DNA of 64,000 nucleotides from Bugula neritina (GCA_964035545.1 OZ037765.1:32005504-32069503); one strand, 5' to 3'; counted from the stretch's first letter, positions 10,864 through 25,126 are shown. Notes: a model not told the origin generated them from the sequence alone. Made by a program: numbers and translations.

Positions 10864-11461
10864 CTTACTGTAGGAATAAAAACTGACAGCTAGGTAAACT
10901 GTCAGACTCAGTTTTAGTCATTAGTGCACATAATCACATAACGACTAAAGCAAAAGTTCTATTGCAATAAGCATATGATGTGTGAGGGGCTTGTAAGAGA
11001 CTGTTCCCATTCAATGTTTATTTTATTTTTCATTCAGCCAAGCTACTACTTACTCTCACAACTTTATTATATTATAAAATTGTTAAAACTGAATACTTCA
11101 AATCTGTCTGTTAGCAGAAATATATGTAACTATTTGAATAGAAATTAATGCAGCTGAACCATGAAAATTTAGTCGTATGGTTCACTATCTTTAAGCTACT
11201 CAAACCAACTTGATTTATTAAGTTAGTTTAACAAAAAGGTTATGATTTATATTTCTATTAGGCCAGTGCATTATGTATACAAACCCTAATTTAAGAAGAC
11301 AGGTAAATTAAAATTTTAGTGTATATGTACATATATTGACAAAATAAAACATCTTAAATAAAATAACAAAATAGAAACACTGCCTTTCGATTTATTGCGT
11401 CTTGAACTACACTAAATCTAATAATGTTTGAGAAATTCAGTGGAATTTTTACACAAACATT

Positions 11462-12336
11462 TCAGGCAAGAGGGTTTACTGTATCATGACATAACATGTG
11501 CTCTCTAAGTTGAACTGAGTCTGTAAAATAAACTTGGCAATATCTACATGGCCATAGCTGGTTGATGCCAGAGTCTTGGAGTTGATGTAGGGCCACAGGC
11601 TCAACTGGATGGGCAGCTGTCAGTATAGAATAACCTTGATATAGTGAAGAGCAGCTTTGTGATTTAGTTCCAAGAAAAATTGATATGTCATCACTTGATG
11701 ACATTTTAAAGCATTCTCCATAATATGCTTTCACCAAAGGTAAATGAAACGTCAGATCTGTTTTTATGAAGTTCCTAATCTGGGCTTGTCCAACTTGACT
11801 GTTACTGATATTGTCAAACTGAAACTGCCTGACAGATAAATCTAAAGGTTGATCTTTAGCTAAAACTGGTGTAGTCATTGAGGCGGGAGGTGAAAAAGTC
11901 AGACCTCCAGAAGAATTCATTAGGTTTTCTTGAGAAGTTGGGTTGCTGAATTTTGACAAACTGTTTTCTTTGCATTTCCTAATGTGTATTTTATGACACT
12001 TTTTCTAACAAATGTCTGAAGACAAGTTTCACACTGATACGGTTTCTCACCAGTATGCAGTCGGATGTGCTCATTGTAACTGGTTCTTCGGAGGAAGCCC
12101 CTCAGGCAGAATTTGCAGGTGTAAGGACGATGATTTGAATGACCTTTCTTATGACGATTCAAGTTTCCTATCATAGTGAAACTAGCATTACATATTTCAC
12201 ATACAAACTTCTTCCCAGTTGTGATACTCTTTGGCTGTTGGTTGTCTGCTATGTTCTCACACATGTCTTCTGTACCAACCTTGTTCTCTTCGGACAAACT
12301 TGTACTCATCATTATATCTTCTAGTCTGTTAATCAT
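11462..12336 (-). pseudogene. C2H2 zinc-finger paralog c, frameshifted
   Basis: Unit B counterpart of the pseudogene at 482-1356, differing by only a few bases. It shares the one-base deletion in the A run (12000-12004) that breaks finger 3 and the 3' deletion that removes the last half-finger. Both halves of the former protein remain readable in two phases, including PLDLSVRQ and finger 4. It has the upstream ATG. Confidence 0.85.
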
Positions 12337-14576
12337 TGTAAGCACAGTTTCCACCTCTACTCATTCTGATATCCATACACTGGAATGTGCACATCAGCAG
12401 TAACCTTTTGCTAGTAAGGAAAAATTCAGAATAACTCGTGCTCGCATGAATGATTTTGTTTATTCTACAAGCCAATAAATAGCATTTACAGTTCTTGTAA
12501 AATTCAACCAATCAAATATTATCTTTTTCTTATAGGTTCAGCTTATATAACTAGCTATTTTGTACTTCCATGGTTTTATATATATTTACATATTGCAGGT
12601 GCTCAAAGACAAAAAATTAAAGCTGCGAATCGATTTGACCTGCGTCAAAGACATGTATCTAACCATCCTATATTGGCTAAAGTTAACCAGTATTATTAGA
12701 ATAATTATTTACAGTCTAGTCCATCAATTCTCATACTCACCAACAGAGTCTTTAATTACACACTTGCACTGGAAATATCTAGGCCGGTTACCCCACGCAT
12801 CGTATCTAATAAAAATGTGTTGTAATATGGAGGTATTGTTATATGCAGTGTGTGTAGTATTTCAGCCGCATAGGACTAATCAAAGCAAAAATTAGTTCAC
12901 ATAACAGTTACACAAATCATTTTACTAGAGTTTCTAACTATTATTGCTATAATCAGTTCCAATTCTCTTCGTTATCCCATGGTATAAAATTAAATGTTTG
13001 TTTTTGTGTGTTACCATTCAGCAAAACATTTTTATCTGTGTTATATGTCAACTAGTGATACCACACTAACAAAATGATATCAAGTTTCCAAATATGCAAC
13101 TATTTTTTGGTTTTGAAGTGCAATGTCAGCTAGTGTCTCAATAAAATAAATTCACTGTCATGTATTACAATTTGTAGAATTATAATTGAATTATTTGCAG
13201 TTATTATATGCAATCTCATTTATTAAATTGTTCAATTGAACTTTAAAGCTTGTCTCACTTGTAGAAGCTTTCAATATTTACCTCATTTTGAACAGCATAT
13301 CAAGTTTTAAACTTAATTATCTAATAACTAAAATATTTTACATTTATTCAAAAGGTCTCTAAATAGTTACAAATCTTACATATCTGCCAAAATACGAAGC
13401 ATCCACACAGCCGGTGATAAAATATTTTAGTAGATAATATAATATTTGCAAAAACACTATGCATTTTAACTATAACTTTTATTTCTCACTATAACGCTAT
13501 AGCTATTGTGGTCATTTATTTTGCTTAGATGTTTTAATTTGAATTTAATCATTTTGTAAGACTGTCTGTATAACTCCATGAATGCAAATAGATATTGTAA
13601 ATATGGTCACCACGTTTCTCTTAGAATCCCATATTTACTGGTGAAGAGGCTATTAATAACTATTTATAGCCTTATATAAGTAATATAATAAGCATTGACT
13701 GCTCTGTCTGGTGTTGGTGTAGGCTACTCGTGATGCTAATGTCACATTTTATAGGAATATTTCCCTTCTGTTAACCCTTTCCTATCCAAGTTTAGGAGGA
13801 TTTTTGACAGTTTTGTATTTCTTATAATTGATGGGTTGTCCTCGTTCAATTCCATTATGCATAATATTTATTATTTATAATTCAAAACAACATCAAAGCA
13901 GGTTTCCGGCGGTGAACAAAATAACTCACAAGAAGATCTCAATACTGTGTGGTGATGATTTTAAATTATAATAAAAACTTTCAATTCCAGGTGGGAGTAG
14001 GCATAGTGGTGTGTATATTCATCATGAGTCAATGTTTAAGATAAAATATTGTGAATCAAAGCGCCCATTTCTCTAATTCGCATAATGCAAAGAAAATTTT
14101 TCATCGAAGAAGCTGTTTGACTGAATTTTACTTCGATGCAACTATAATTTCCATATGGCAAATGAAAAAACCCATTCGCATAATGCGATAATAGAAATGT
14201 AGTGATAGTAGCAATTGCAAGATGATTGTATGTATTTAATAAATTTTAGCCCAATAAAATGCAGTTATATACAGTACAGGTTTATTATTGTGGTTAGACT
14301 TGAGTAATTATGCAAACATCAGCATTCACAGTTAGGTGTGAGATGCAAAAAGAATTTTCAATTAACTTGTCATTTTTATTTTACAGGCAAGTGATGGAGA
14401 AAACTCTCAAATACAGAAAAACCTTTATAAACTGTGTTGCACTCTTACCAATAGAGTAAAAAAGCTTTTTACATGAAGCAATGCATTTAGAGTATGTAGA
14501 AAAGTCATATCTATATCTGCATGTAGCAGTAAAGCTTTGACTAGACTTTTATATCCAAAATTGTATCAGTACCAAA
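12337..14576. other. Spacer of unit B, no gene seen
   Basis: Nearly base-for-base copy of 1357-3596, including the degraded inverted promoter of the minus-strand pseudogene (about 12480-12880) and the plus-oriented repeat near 13750-14050. Confidence 0.7.
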
Positions 14577-15103
<527 letters not shown>

Positions 15104-15542
15104 TTTTATTGTTATATTGTGGTCATATTTTTTGTTATCATAAATGCAACACAAATATCAATGTTTTGTAAATAATTGGAACAGATAAAATTTTGAAATG
15201 GTAAAAAATTATGCCAATATACAAATAATAATAGGGAAGAAAACTCGAACTATTTGAAGGTTAAGATTTTCAATATCCAGAAACTCTTGTAAAAACGATT
15301 TGTGCAATCATTATGTGAACTAATTGTTCTTTTGATAAGATGCATGTGGCTTAAATATGATACACATATCCTTATATAAAATAAAATTTCATATTTTTTA
15401 TTACTATGAAACACAATGCGTAGGGTGGCGAGCCTATATATTTCCGGTACAGTTCAGTAATTAAAGACTTCGTTGGTAAGTATATGAGAATTGGTACACT
15501 AGTCACTAGACTGTAAATAATTATTCTAATAATACTGGTTAA

Positions 15543-15745
15543 CTTTAGCCAATAGGATGGTTAGATACATGTCTTTGACGCAGGTCAAACCGATTCGAGG
15601 CTTTAATTTTTTATCTCTGCGTAACTTCAACGTTTTTGTTCATAATATCGAACCTTGCTAGTACAAAATAACTAGTTATATAAGCTGAACTTAGAAAAAA
15701 GGAAGCTAGTATTTGATTGGTTGAACCTAACCAAAGATATAAAAG
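15543..15745 (+). promoter_or_regulatory. Promoter of zinc-finger gene d
   Basis: Copy of the gene b promoter: CCAAT at 15549-15553, palindrome TTTGAC-GCAG-GTCAAA at 15584-15599, inverted CCAAT near 15716 and TATAAAAG at 15738-15745. It differs from the gene b promoter by almost nothing. Confidence 0.63.
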
Positions 15746-15934
15746 ATGAGAAAAGTACTTTAACGCAGCAGGATCTACTTTTTGCTAAATATTGGAAACA
15801 AAATCATTCATGCGAGCATGAGGTTTTTCCTCACTAACAAAAGGCTAATGCAGATGTGCACATTCTAGCGTATATGGAAAGCGGAATGAGTAGCCATAAA
15901 AACAGGACTTACATTGATCAACAAACTAGAAGAT

Positions 15935-16852
15935 ATGATGATGAGTACAAGTTTGTCTGAAGAGAACAAGGTTGGTACAAAAGACATGTGTGAGAACATA
16001 GCAGACAACCAACAGCCATGTGCAAAGAGTATTACAGCTGGGAAGAAGTTTGTATGTGAAATATGTAATGCTAGTTTCACTATGATAGGAAACTTGAATC
16101 GCCATAAGAAAGGTCATTCAAATCATCATCCTTACACCTGCAGATTCTGCCTGAGGGGCTTCCTCCGAAGATCCAGTTACAATGAGCACATCCGACTGCA
16201 TACTGGTGAGAAACCGTATCAGTGTGAAACTTGTCTTCAGACATTTGTTAGAAAAAAGTGTCATAAGATACACATTAGAAAATGCAAAGAAAACAATTTG
16301 TCAAAATTCAGCAACCCAACTTCTCAAGAGAATCTGATGAATTCTTTTAGAGGTCTTATTGTTTCACCTTCTGCCTCAATGACTAGACCAGTTTTAGCTG
16401 AAGATCAACCATTAGATTTTTCAGTCAGGCAGTTTCAGTTTGACAATAACACAAACAGTCAAGTTGGACAAGCCCAGATTAAGAAGTTCATAAAAGAGGG
16501 TTCCCAGTTTTATTTACCTTTCACGACAGCATATGGAGAGCACTTAAAAATGTCACCAATAGAAGGCAAATCAACTTTGTCTTCTGTGGAAAATGAATCA
16601 CAAAGCTATTCTTCACTACATCAGAGTGATTCTAGGCTGACACCAGCCCATCCAATTGAGCCTGTGGCCCTACATCAACTCCATGACTCCGGCATCAACC
16701 AGCTATGGCCATGTAGATATTGCCAAGTTTATTTTTCTGACTCAGTCCAACTTAGAGAGCATATGTTATGTCATGATACAGTAAATCCTTTGACCTGCAC
16801 TTTATGTAGAAAAGTGTGTAAAATTTCTACTGAATTCCTAAAACATCCCTAG
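15935..16852 (+). CDS. C2H2 zinc-finger protein d (intact; PLDFS variant)
   Basis: 305-codon single-exon paralog of the gene at 5738. The three N-terminal fingers are the same except Arg to His in the linker after finger 1. From codon 126 on, about 30 nucleotide and 17 amino-acid differences separate the two genes, mostly amino-acid changing. The corepressor motif reads PLDFS instead of PLDLS, replacing the conserved leucine. Finger 4 is intact apart from Thr to Ser, and the protein ends in the same half-finger (CTLC...KHP). The likely role is a DNA-binding regulator whose CtBP contact may be weakened; that is inference. Confidence 0.8.
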   Translation: MMMSTSLSEENKVGTKDMCENIADNQQPCAKSITAGKKFVCEICNASFTMIGNLNRHKKGHSNHHPYTCRFCLRGFLRRSSYNEHIRLHTGEKPYQCETCLQTFVRKKCHKIHIRKCKENNLSKFSNPTSQENLMNSFRGLIVSPSASMTRPVLAEDQPLDFSVRQFQFDNNTNSQVGQAQIKKFIKEGSQFYLPFTTAYGEHLKMSPIEGKSTLSSVENESQSYSSLHQSDSRLTPAHPIEPVALHQLHDSGINQLWPCRYCQVYFSDSVQLREHMLCHDTVNPLTCTLCRKVCKISTEFLKHP

Positions 16853-19800
16853 CTTTAGAATAGTTCCTCAAGATCAAACATTTTCAGGTATAACATTCCT
16901 AATGTTTCATTTTATTTTTAATGTATATTTTATTAAATACATGCACATATGTCTAAATATCCTAACTAACCTGCCTTTTCTTCTCAACTGAAGTTTATAT
17001 AAATATCCCACAAGCCTGCTATATTACTACTACTACAAGATGTCTTCTACACTAACTTCAGTCAGTCAAGTTGGTTTGATTTACATAAATTAATGAAGCA
17101 TAAATCAGCTGCATCGCTTTTTTTCAGATATAGTTATATATATTTATAAATATTTTAAGTGTTTTAATTTTATTAATTTTATAACAAAAAAGTTGTAAGC
17201 ATAGTTTAGCTAAGTATAAGTGTTGTTTATAAAACAAACATTGAATGAGAGCATTTGGGGGCTTTGTTTACACTTCTTTCACCATAAACTTAGAGTAGCC
17301 TAATAGAGTTTTTAAGTTAGTCTTTATTTGACTATTTAAAGTCTAAACTTATGACTAAAACTGCTTTTTTTTATCGTTTCTCTGCATCATGACGTGGGCT
17401 TTATTATTAGATGAATTCAAGCTTTTGAGCTGAGCATGCAACATGTCTCTTGGGTCTTTACTTTCATTTCTATTCATTGGCATGACACATATGTTCATTC
17501 CAAAAGTGCACATATTATATTTGAATCATCGAGAAAATTAATTTTTTTGACGTAGCCTAATATAGATTTTATACTTACTAGATTAGGAGTTTTTTTATAA
17601 TTGATGGCTATGATCTTGGATTTTTCAAAATGCTCAAGGGTGACAGGTCCACACTTATCTGAAAGTATTTACTTAAACTCTCAAGCAAGATAGGTAATCA
17701 GGAAAGAAAAAGGCGTCGTCCGGGATTTTGAGCCTTGCCCTAAGTTCGGCCAGACTATAACATAGTACTTGTTAGTTCCTGTGCCAAGTCTAGTATATTA
17801 TGTGGTATTTCCTGATGTCAATCACATTTGTCGAATGTGTGATTGGGTGACCTATGAATATTTGTATGTTGCAGTACTGTATAAGTATCATATTAAAATA
17901 TTATACATTGTGCATTATCAATTATCATATAATCGTCATAATGTAATGTTATGTTGTAATCAACAAGAAGCTTCATTAAAAGCTATACTTTCATTGTGGC
18001 CTATAAATGATTTGAATTTCAGTTTCTTCTGCTTTTATACACTCCCTCATCACTTAAAACAAATAATTATATACTTTGTTGAAAGTGCATATAGAAAAAT
18101 ATGCAACTACTTATGATTTTAGATAAGGGTTATTACAATAACCATAGTTCCTTCGTATTAACTCCCCCCCCCCTCCCAATGCATAAAAGAAATTTTGACA
18201 GTTTTAAAGTTCTTATGATTAATGAGTAATTCTCCTTATTTAGTTCTATTATTATTTACAATTCAAAACACCACCAATAAAGCACATTTCTGGTAGTGAA
18301 TAAAATTACCAATAAGAAGATATTGATACTGCGTGGTGATGAGTTATCTGGCAATAAATTATAATTATAATTTATTATAATAAAAATTTTCAGATCCGGG
18401 TGTGTGTAGGCGTAGTGGTACGTATATTTATCCTGAGTCAACATACAGGTTTTAAAAAAGTATATCCTGGATCATGCAGTGCAACACACCAAGTCCTTGT
18501 AGCTCTAGCTGTATCTGTTGGCCTGTAAGATGTACAAATACTGATAATAGTTTCAAATTTTAAAATCTAGTTCAGTAAAACACAATTATATTGTGTAGCT
18601 TCATTATTTTATAAGTTAGACCTATAAACCCTATACAAAGTTATCGGGCATATGGCTTTATGTGATTTTTTCATTTTGTGATGAAATATTTTCTGTACTT
18701 AAATTTTACTAAAACATATGTCTGAGTCTAGCCAGGCATTGCATCAGATCAATAGCCTACTCATGTATTTAATTTACAGGTAAGAGATGAAAACTTCCAT
18801 CATATGAAACAATGCATCTAGAAAGTCATATCTATCTGTATGTAGTTCTAAAGCTCAGACTAGACTTTTTAACAATAAATGTAGCAGATCAAAAATTTTA
18901 TTATTTTATAAAAATTTTATCATTAAGTCAGAAATTACTAAAGCCAAGTTGTAGTAAAACTTGCTAAAACTTAACTTGTAAAACTTAGCTATCTTAATTA
19001 TATTGAGAATACCTATAAAGAAAAGCTTTCCACATAGGACAGTCAGTGCTAACTAAAAGATTGACCTGGCACTTGGCAATAGTTGGTGCTAGTGGACTAG
19101 TTGTAATTTTAGGAGAGCAAAAATAATTGTTTATGATGTTTCTTTTCTGATGTGGAATACAAATGTTTATATTTTTCATATTGTTTATTTAAGTTTATGC
19201 TGAAATTATGTAAGTTTTGAATTGCCATTGTAGTCTTGACATGTTAAATGATGTCAAGCAGTGTCAACCAGTGTAATGCTAGAATAATATTACAATAAAG
19301 GACATCAGTGTGGATTTTTTTCTCAAATTAGAGCCTATAGTTCACTCGAAAAGTATTTGTTATTCATGCAGCTCTTATGTTTTATATGGTATCAACTTTG
19401 CTATAACGGGTGGTTAATATGACAAGTTTATTTTTATGTCCAATCTTGCTAATAATTTCAATGTCTTCATGTAATAAAGAAGTTTAGTCAGTTGGTACTT
19501 TGCTGCATACTTAGAAGAATTGAGATCCCAACACAGTGGTTTTATACTGTGTTAAGATATTTTCAATACTAGAACCCTAAAAGAAAACATTACCATTACC
19601 CTCATCTTGAAACTGTGTACACAACTTCATGACATCTGTCACAAATTTTGTATGTTGAAGAATGAAACACTATTGAGATTATTATACGTCTATAACAGCT
19701 ACAATATTTCAAACCAAGACTACACAATATTAATAGAAAAATATTTATATATTGGAATGCATGCGGCATAAGACAACTTCAAGTAAGAGTAACCGGTAAA

Positions 19801-19860
19801 GCTGTAAAATAATATAAATTGTTCAATGTATCTCAGTTCACTAACACCACATAACTTAAT
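16853..19860. other. 3' flank of gene d, no gene seen
   Basis: Counterpart of 6656-9519, with mosaic divergence. It contains a copy (about 18180-18440) of the plus-oriented repeat seen near 2780. A 115-codon frame at 17769 differs in length from its copy in unit A and has no recognisable domain. Confidence 0.6.
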
Positions 19861-20226
19861 TGGAACAGATAAAATTTCGAAATGATAAAAAAGTAAGCCA
19901 ATATACAAATATTAATAGGGAAGAAAACTCACACACTATAGTTGGTTAAGATTTTCAATATTCAAAAACTCTTGTAAAAATGATTTGAGCAATTATTAGG
20001 TGGACTAATTTTTCTTTTGATGAGATGCATGTGACTTAAATATGATACACATATTTTTATATAAAATGCAATTCCATATTTGTATTGCCATTAAACACGA
20101 TGCGCGGGTGGCGGCCTACATATTTCTAGTACAGTTCCGTAATTAAAGACTCTGTTGGCATAAGTATATGAGAATTGATACACTAGTCACTAGACTGTAA
20201 ATGATTATTCTAATTATACTGGTAAA

Positions 20227-20425
20227 CTTTAGCCAATCAGATGGTTAGATACATGTCTTTGACGCAGGTCAAACCGATTTGTTGCTTTAATTTTTTATCT
20301 TTGCGCAACTTCAACATTTTTATTTATAATATCAAACTGTGCTAGTACAAAATAACCAGTTATACAAGCTGAACTTCGAAAAAGCTAGTATTCGATTGGT
20401 TGATCTAAGTCAAAAATATAAAAGG
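20227..20425 (+). promoter_or_regulatory. Promoter of zinc-finger gene e
   Basis: CCAAT at 20233-20237, palindrome TTTGAC-GCAG-GTCAAA at 20258-20273, inverted CCAAT near 20395, TATAAAAGG at 20417-20425. Despite the higher divergence of the unit, these four elements are retained. Confidence 0.62.
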
Positions 20426-20611
20426 TGAGAAAAGTACTTTAACGCAACAGGATCTATTTTTTGCTAAATATTGAAAACAAAATCATTCATGCGAGCATGA
20501 GGTTTTTCCTCGCTAACAAAAGGTTAGTGCGAATGTGCACATTCCAGTGCATGGATAGCAGAATGAGTAGCCATAAAAACAGGACTTACATTGATTAACA
20601 AACTAGAAGAT

Positions 20612-21505
20612 ATGATGATGAGTACAAGTTTGCCTGAAGAGAACAAGGTTGGTGCAGAAGACATGTGTGAGAACATAGCAGACAACCAACAGCCAAAGAG
20701 TACTACAGCTGAGAAGAAGTTTGTATGTGAAATATGTTATGCTAGTTTCACTATGATAGGAAACTTGAATCGCCATAAGAAAGGTCATTCAAATCATCGT
20801 CCTTACACCTGCAAATTCTGCCTGAGGGGCTTTCTCCGAAGAACCAGTTACAATGAGCACATCCGACTGCATACTGGTGAGAAACCGTATCAGTGTGAAA
20901 CTTGTCTTCAGACATTTGTTAGAAAAAAGTGTCATCAAATGCACATTAGGAAATGCAAAGAAAACAATTTGTCAAAAGCCAGGAACCCACCTTCTCAAGA
21001 GAACCTGATGAACTCTTCTGGAGGTATGACTTTTTTACCTTTGGCCTCAATGACTAGACCAGTTTTAGCTGAAGATAAACCATTAGATTTATCTGTCAGG
21101 CAGTTTCAGCTTGATAATATCTATGACAGTCAAGTTGAACAAGCCCAGATTAAGAAGTTCATAAAAACTGGTTTCCAGTTTTACTTACCTTTCACAACAG
21201 AATACGAAAAATGCTTAAAAATGTCACCAATAGACAATTCACCAACTTTAATTTCTAAGGAAAATGAATCACAAAGCTATTCTTCACCACATCAGAGTGA
21301 TTCTAGGCTGACACCAGCTTATCCAATTGAACCTGTGGCCCTTCATCAACTCCATGACTCCGGCATCAACCAGCTATGGCCATGTAGATATTGCCAAGTT
21401 TATTTTACTGACTCAGGTCAACTTAGAGAACACATGTTATGTCATTATACAGTAATTCCTGTGACCTGCACTTTATGTAGAAAAGGTGTGCAAAAATTCC
21501 ACTGA
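20612..21505 (+). CDS. C2H2 zinc-finger protein e, C-terminus frameshifted
   Basis: 297-codon single-exon paralog. Fingers 1-3 are intact; finger 1 has CEICYASF and finger 3 CHQMHIRKC. KPLDLSVRQ is retained. Finger 4 is complete, with Asp to Tyr just after its last His (CHYT) and Val to Gly inside. An extra G near 21486 (aaaaggtgtg where paralogs read aaaagtgtg) shifts the frame within the last half-finger, giving a GVQKFH tail. Because only the terminal half-finger is lost, the gene may still work. It is the most diverged of the three full-length copies and has a complete promoter. Confidence 0.75.
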   Translation: MMMSTSLPEENKVGAEDMCENIADNQQPKSTTAEKKFVCEICYASFTMIGNLNRHKKGHSNHRPYTCKFCLRGFLRRTSYNEHIRLHTGEKPYQCETCLQTFVRKKCHQMHIRKCKENNLSKARNPPSQENLMNSSGGMTFLPLASMTRPVLAEDKPLDLSVRQFQLDNIYDSQVEQAQIKKFIKTGFQFYLPFTTEYEKCLKMSPIDNSPTLISKENESQSYSSPHQSDSRLTPAYPIEPVALHQLHDSGINQLWPCRYCQVYFTDSGQLREHMLCHYTVIPVTCTLCRKGVQKFH

Positions 21506-22655
21506 GTTTCTCAAACATCATTAACATTGGTATAGTTGCTTAAAATCAAATAATATAAAGACGCAATATTCTTAATTTTAGTCTATACTTTTTAATGTTT
21601 TTTTTTTCAAAATACATGCACATATAAAATATGCCTTAATATTTTAACTAACCTGCCTTTTCTTCTTAACTGGAGTTTATATAAATACTTTACAAGTCTG
21701 AAATATTGTTAAAAGTACAGTTTTTCTGTTACACAAAATCCAATCAATCAAGTTGGTTTGATTGACATAAAATAATGAAGCATAAATTAGTTGCAACCAA
21801 TTTTTTTTTCAAAGAGTTATAAATTTACAAATATCTTAAGTATTTCTATTTTATCTTTTTATAATAATAAAGTTGCAAGCATAGATAATGAGTTAGCTGG
21901 GTGAGAGTTGTTAATAGAATAAACATTGAATGGGAATAATTAGTGACTATCTTTTACACTCTTTTCCCCCTATGCTTATAGTAAAAGAGCTTTTACTTCA
22001 GTCTTTATATGCAGCTATGTACAATAATGACTAAAACTGTGCTTAATATAGTACTTGTTATAGTTCATGTACCAACAGTCTAGTATATTATGTGGTATTT
22101 CCTGATGTCAATCACAGCCACTGAAATGAGTGATTGAGTGAATGTTATTATCACTTTGACATGAATATATATTTGTATATTACAGTACTGTGTGAATTAT
22201 GATATCTATTACAATATTGCATCATTATATTATATAGTTATCATAATATAATAATGTACTATAATTAATATGAAGTTTTCTTAAACACTCTGTGCATTTC
22301 GACCTATAAGTAGTTTGAATTAAATATTGAATATTATGCATGGGAAAGAAAATTTTGTGAAATGCTTTTGAAGCTTCTATTAATAGCTTGAAATGTTAAA
22401 AAAGTTGTTAGTTTGTGAATCGAATCAGACAAAGGTCTCCAATTTCTTGCAGTCAAATGATGGCAAATGTATAGCTAGGATGCTTAATATAAATATAAAA
22501 AATTATCTAAAATACTAAGACTTGCATTCGAATCAGTTTTATGTTAACCCTTTCATACATGAAACAGACATTAATATAACTGTTTCTTTTAGTCAGCAGT
22601 TTTAAACTTTAGAAATATTTTAGAAATATATTTGCTAAAACCTAAAAATATTAAA
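21506..22655. other. 3' flank of gene e, no gene seen
   Basis: AT-rich sequence homologous to 6656-7800 up to about 22330. Nothing further recognised to 22655. Confidence 0.55.
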
Positions 22656-22659
22656 ATTA

Positions 22660-23345
22660 AAATGGAAGAAAACTCACACATCAGTTGGTTAAGATCCTAA
22701 TATCCAGAAACTTTTGAGAAAATGACTTGTGCAATCATTTTGTGGACTAATTTCTTTTCGATGAGCCACATGTGGCTTAAATGATACGCATATCTTTATA
22801 AAAAGTATAGTTTCTTATTCGTATTAAACTACGTACTAGACACAATGCATAGGGTGGGGGGCCTATATATTTCCGGTATACAGTTCAGTAATTAAAGACT
22901 TCGTTGGTAAGTATATGAGAATTGGTACACTAGTCACTAGACTGTAAATAATTATTCTAATAATACTGGTTAACTCTAGCCAATAGGATGGTTAGATACA
23001 TGTCTTTGACACAGGTCAAACCGATTCGAGGCTTTAATTTTTTATCTCTGCGTAACTTCAACGTTTTTGTTCATAATATCGAACCTTGCTAGTACAAAAT
23101 AACTAGTTATATAAGCTGAACTTAGAAAAAAGGAAGCTAGTATTTGATTGGTTGAACCTAACCAAAGATATAAAAGATGAGAAAAGTACTTTAACGCAGC
23201 AGGATCTACTTTTTGCTAAATATTGGAAACAAAATCATTCATGCGAGCATGAGGTTTTTCCTCACTAACAAAAGGCTAATGCAGATGTGCACATTCCATG
23301 GTGTATGGAAAGCGGAACGAGTAGATGTGAAACCGGAACTTACAT
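22660..23345 (+). pseudogene. Fourth unit: promoter and 5' leader without its gene
   Basis: Starts with sequence equivalent to about 5038 and keeps CCAAT (about 22980), the palindrome in variant form TTTGAC-ACAG-GTCAAA, inverted CCAAT and TATAAAAG (23169-23176). The leader runs to the cttacattgattaaca motif just before the start codon, where homology stops. A (CA)n tract follows at 23488. If transcribed, this promoter would drive an unrelated RNA. Confidence 0.75.
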
Positions 23346-23484
23346 TGATTAACATACTTGTACTGATATAGAAGACAAAGAACTCTAGATACTAGATATT
23401 TAGGTGTAAAGAGTTGTCTTCTCTTCCATTGTGGCCGATGCATACATAGTATATATAATTATAAACATTTCCCAATACAATATC

Positions 23485-24536
<1,052 letters not shown>

Positions 24537-24587
24537 AACTTATTTTTTTTCATCTCACATATATGTGAGATGAAAAAAAAATAAGTT
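24537..24587. repeat. Near-perfect 51-bp palindrome
   Basis: Left arm 24537-24561 and right arm 24562-24587 are complementary with one extra A and no loop; the centre is CTCACATATATGTGAG. The paralogous flank near 8330 has no such palindrome. Confidence 0.9.
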
Positions 24588-24859
24588 TTTCAACTTGTCA
24601 TAAAGTCTTTTTTGCCCCTAAAATATTTTCTTATTACTATTAGGTGAGTGCAATATTTACACAAACTTTAGTTTAAAAAAATATAGGCAAAATAAAATGT
24701 TATTTAATATCATATTTCTGTGTTATTAAAATTAAATATTGAAAAATGAAATAACAAAATAGTAATATTGTCTTTGGAATTATTTAATTTGGGGCAACTA
24801 TATGAAGTGCCAAATGGTCAAAGATTCGCTTATTATTGCATCACATATGCTTATAATAA

Positions 24860-25123
24860 AGTATCTAACCATTATTCTCTCTCATATGCTCACAAAATGC
24901 TCTCATTGGTCTATAATTTGCTCTCATACCCTCATTATTTATGCTCTTAGGTCTATTATTTGGTCTCACACTGTCATTATTCATTCCCATACCCTTATTT
25001 CTCTTCCTTTTATGCTCATTATTCAGTCCTATACCTCCATTATGCACTCTCATACTCCTATTATTTGCTCTGTTATAGACATTATTCACTCTCTTATGCT
25101 TATTATTCTTTCTCATACCCTTA
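24860..25123. repeat. Degenerate minisatellite, about 24-bp period
   Basis: About eleven diverged units of the type CTCATTATTTGCTCTCATAC. The minus-strand frame through it reads an Asn-Asn-rich 8-residue repeat, which is only a translation of the satellite. MITE 3 begins right after it. Confidence 0.75.
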
Positions 25124-25126
25124 TTA

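Larger units (their letters stand above)
19857..22330. repeat. Third, partial duplication unit
   Basis: Begins with sequence equivalent to about 4979 joined directly to the end of unit B and runs through a promoter, zinc-finger gene e and 3' flank equivalent to about 7800. Divergence from units A and B is clearly larger than between A and B, so it is an older duplicate. Confidence 0.85.

Noticed and set aside
24865-25116. Minus-strand Asn-rich 83-codon frame
   Set aside because: It is a translation of a 24-bp degenerate minisatellite.
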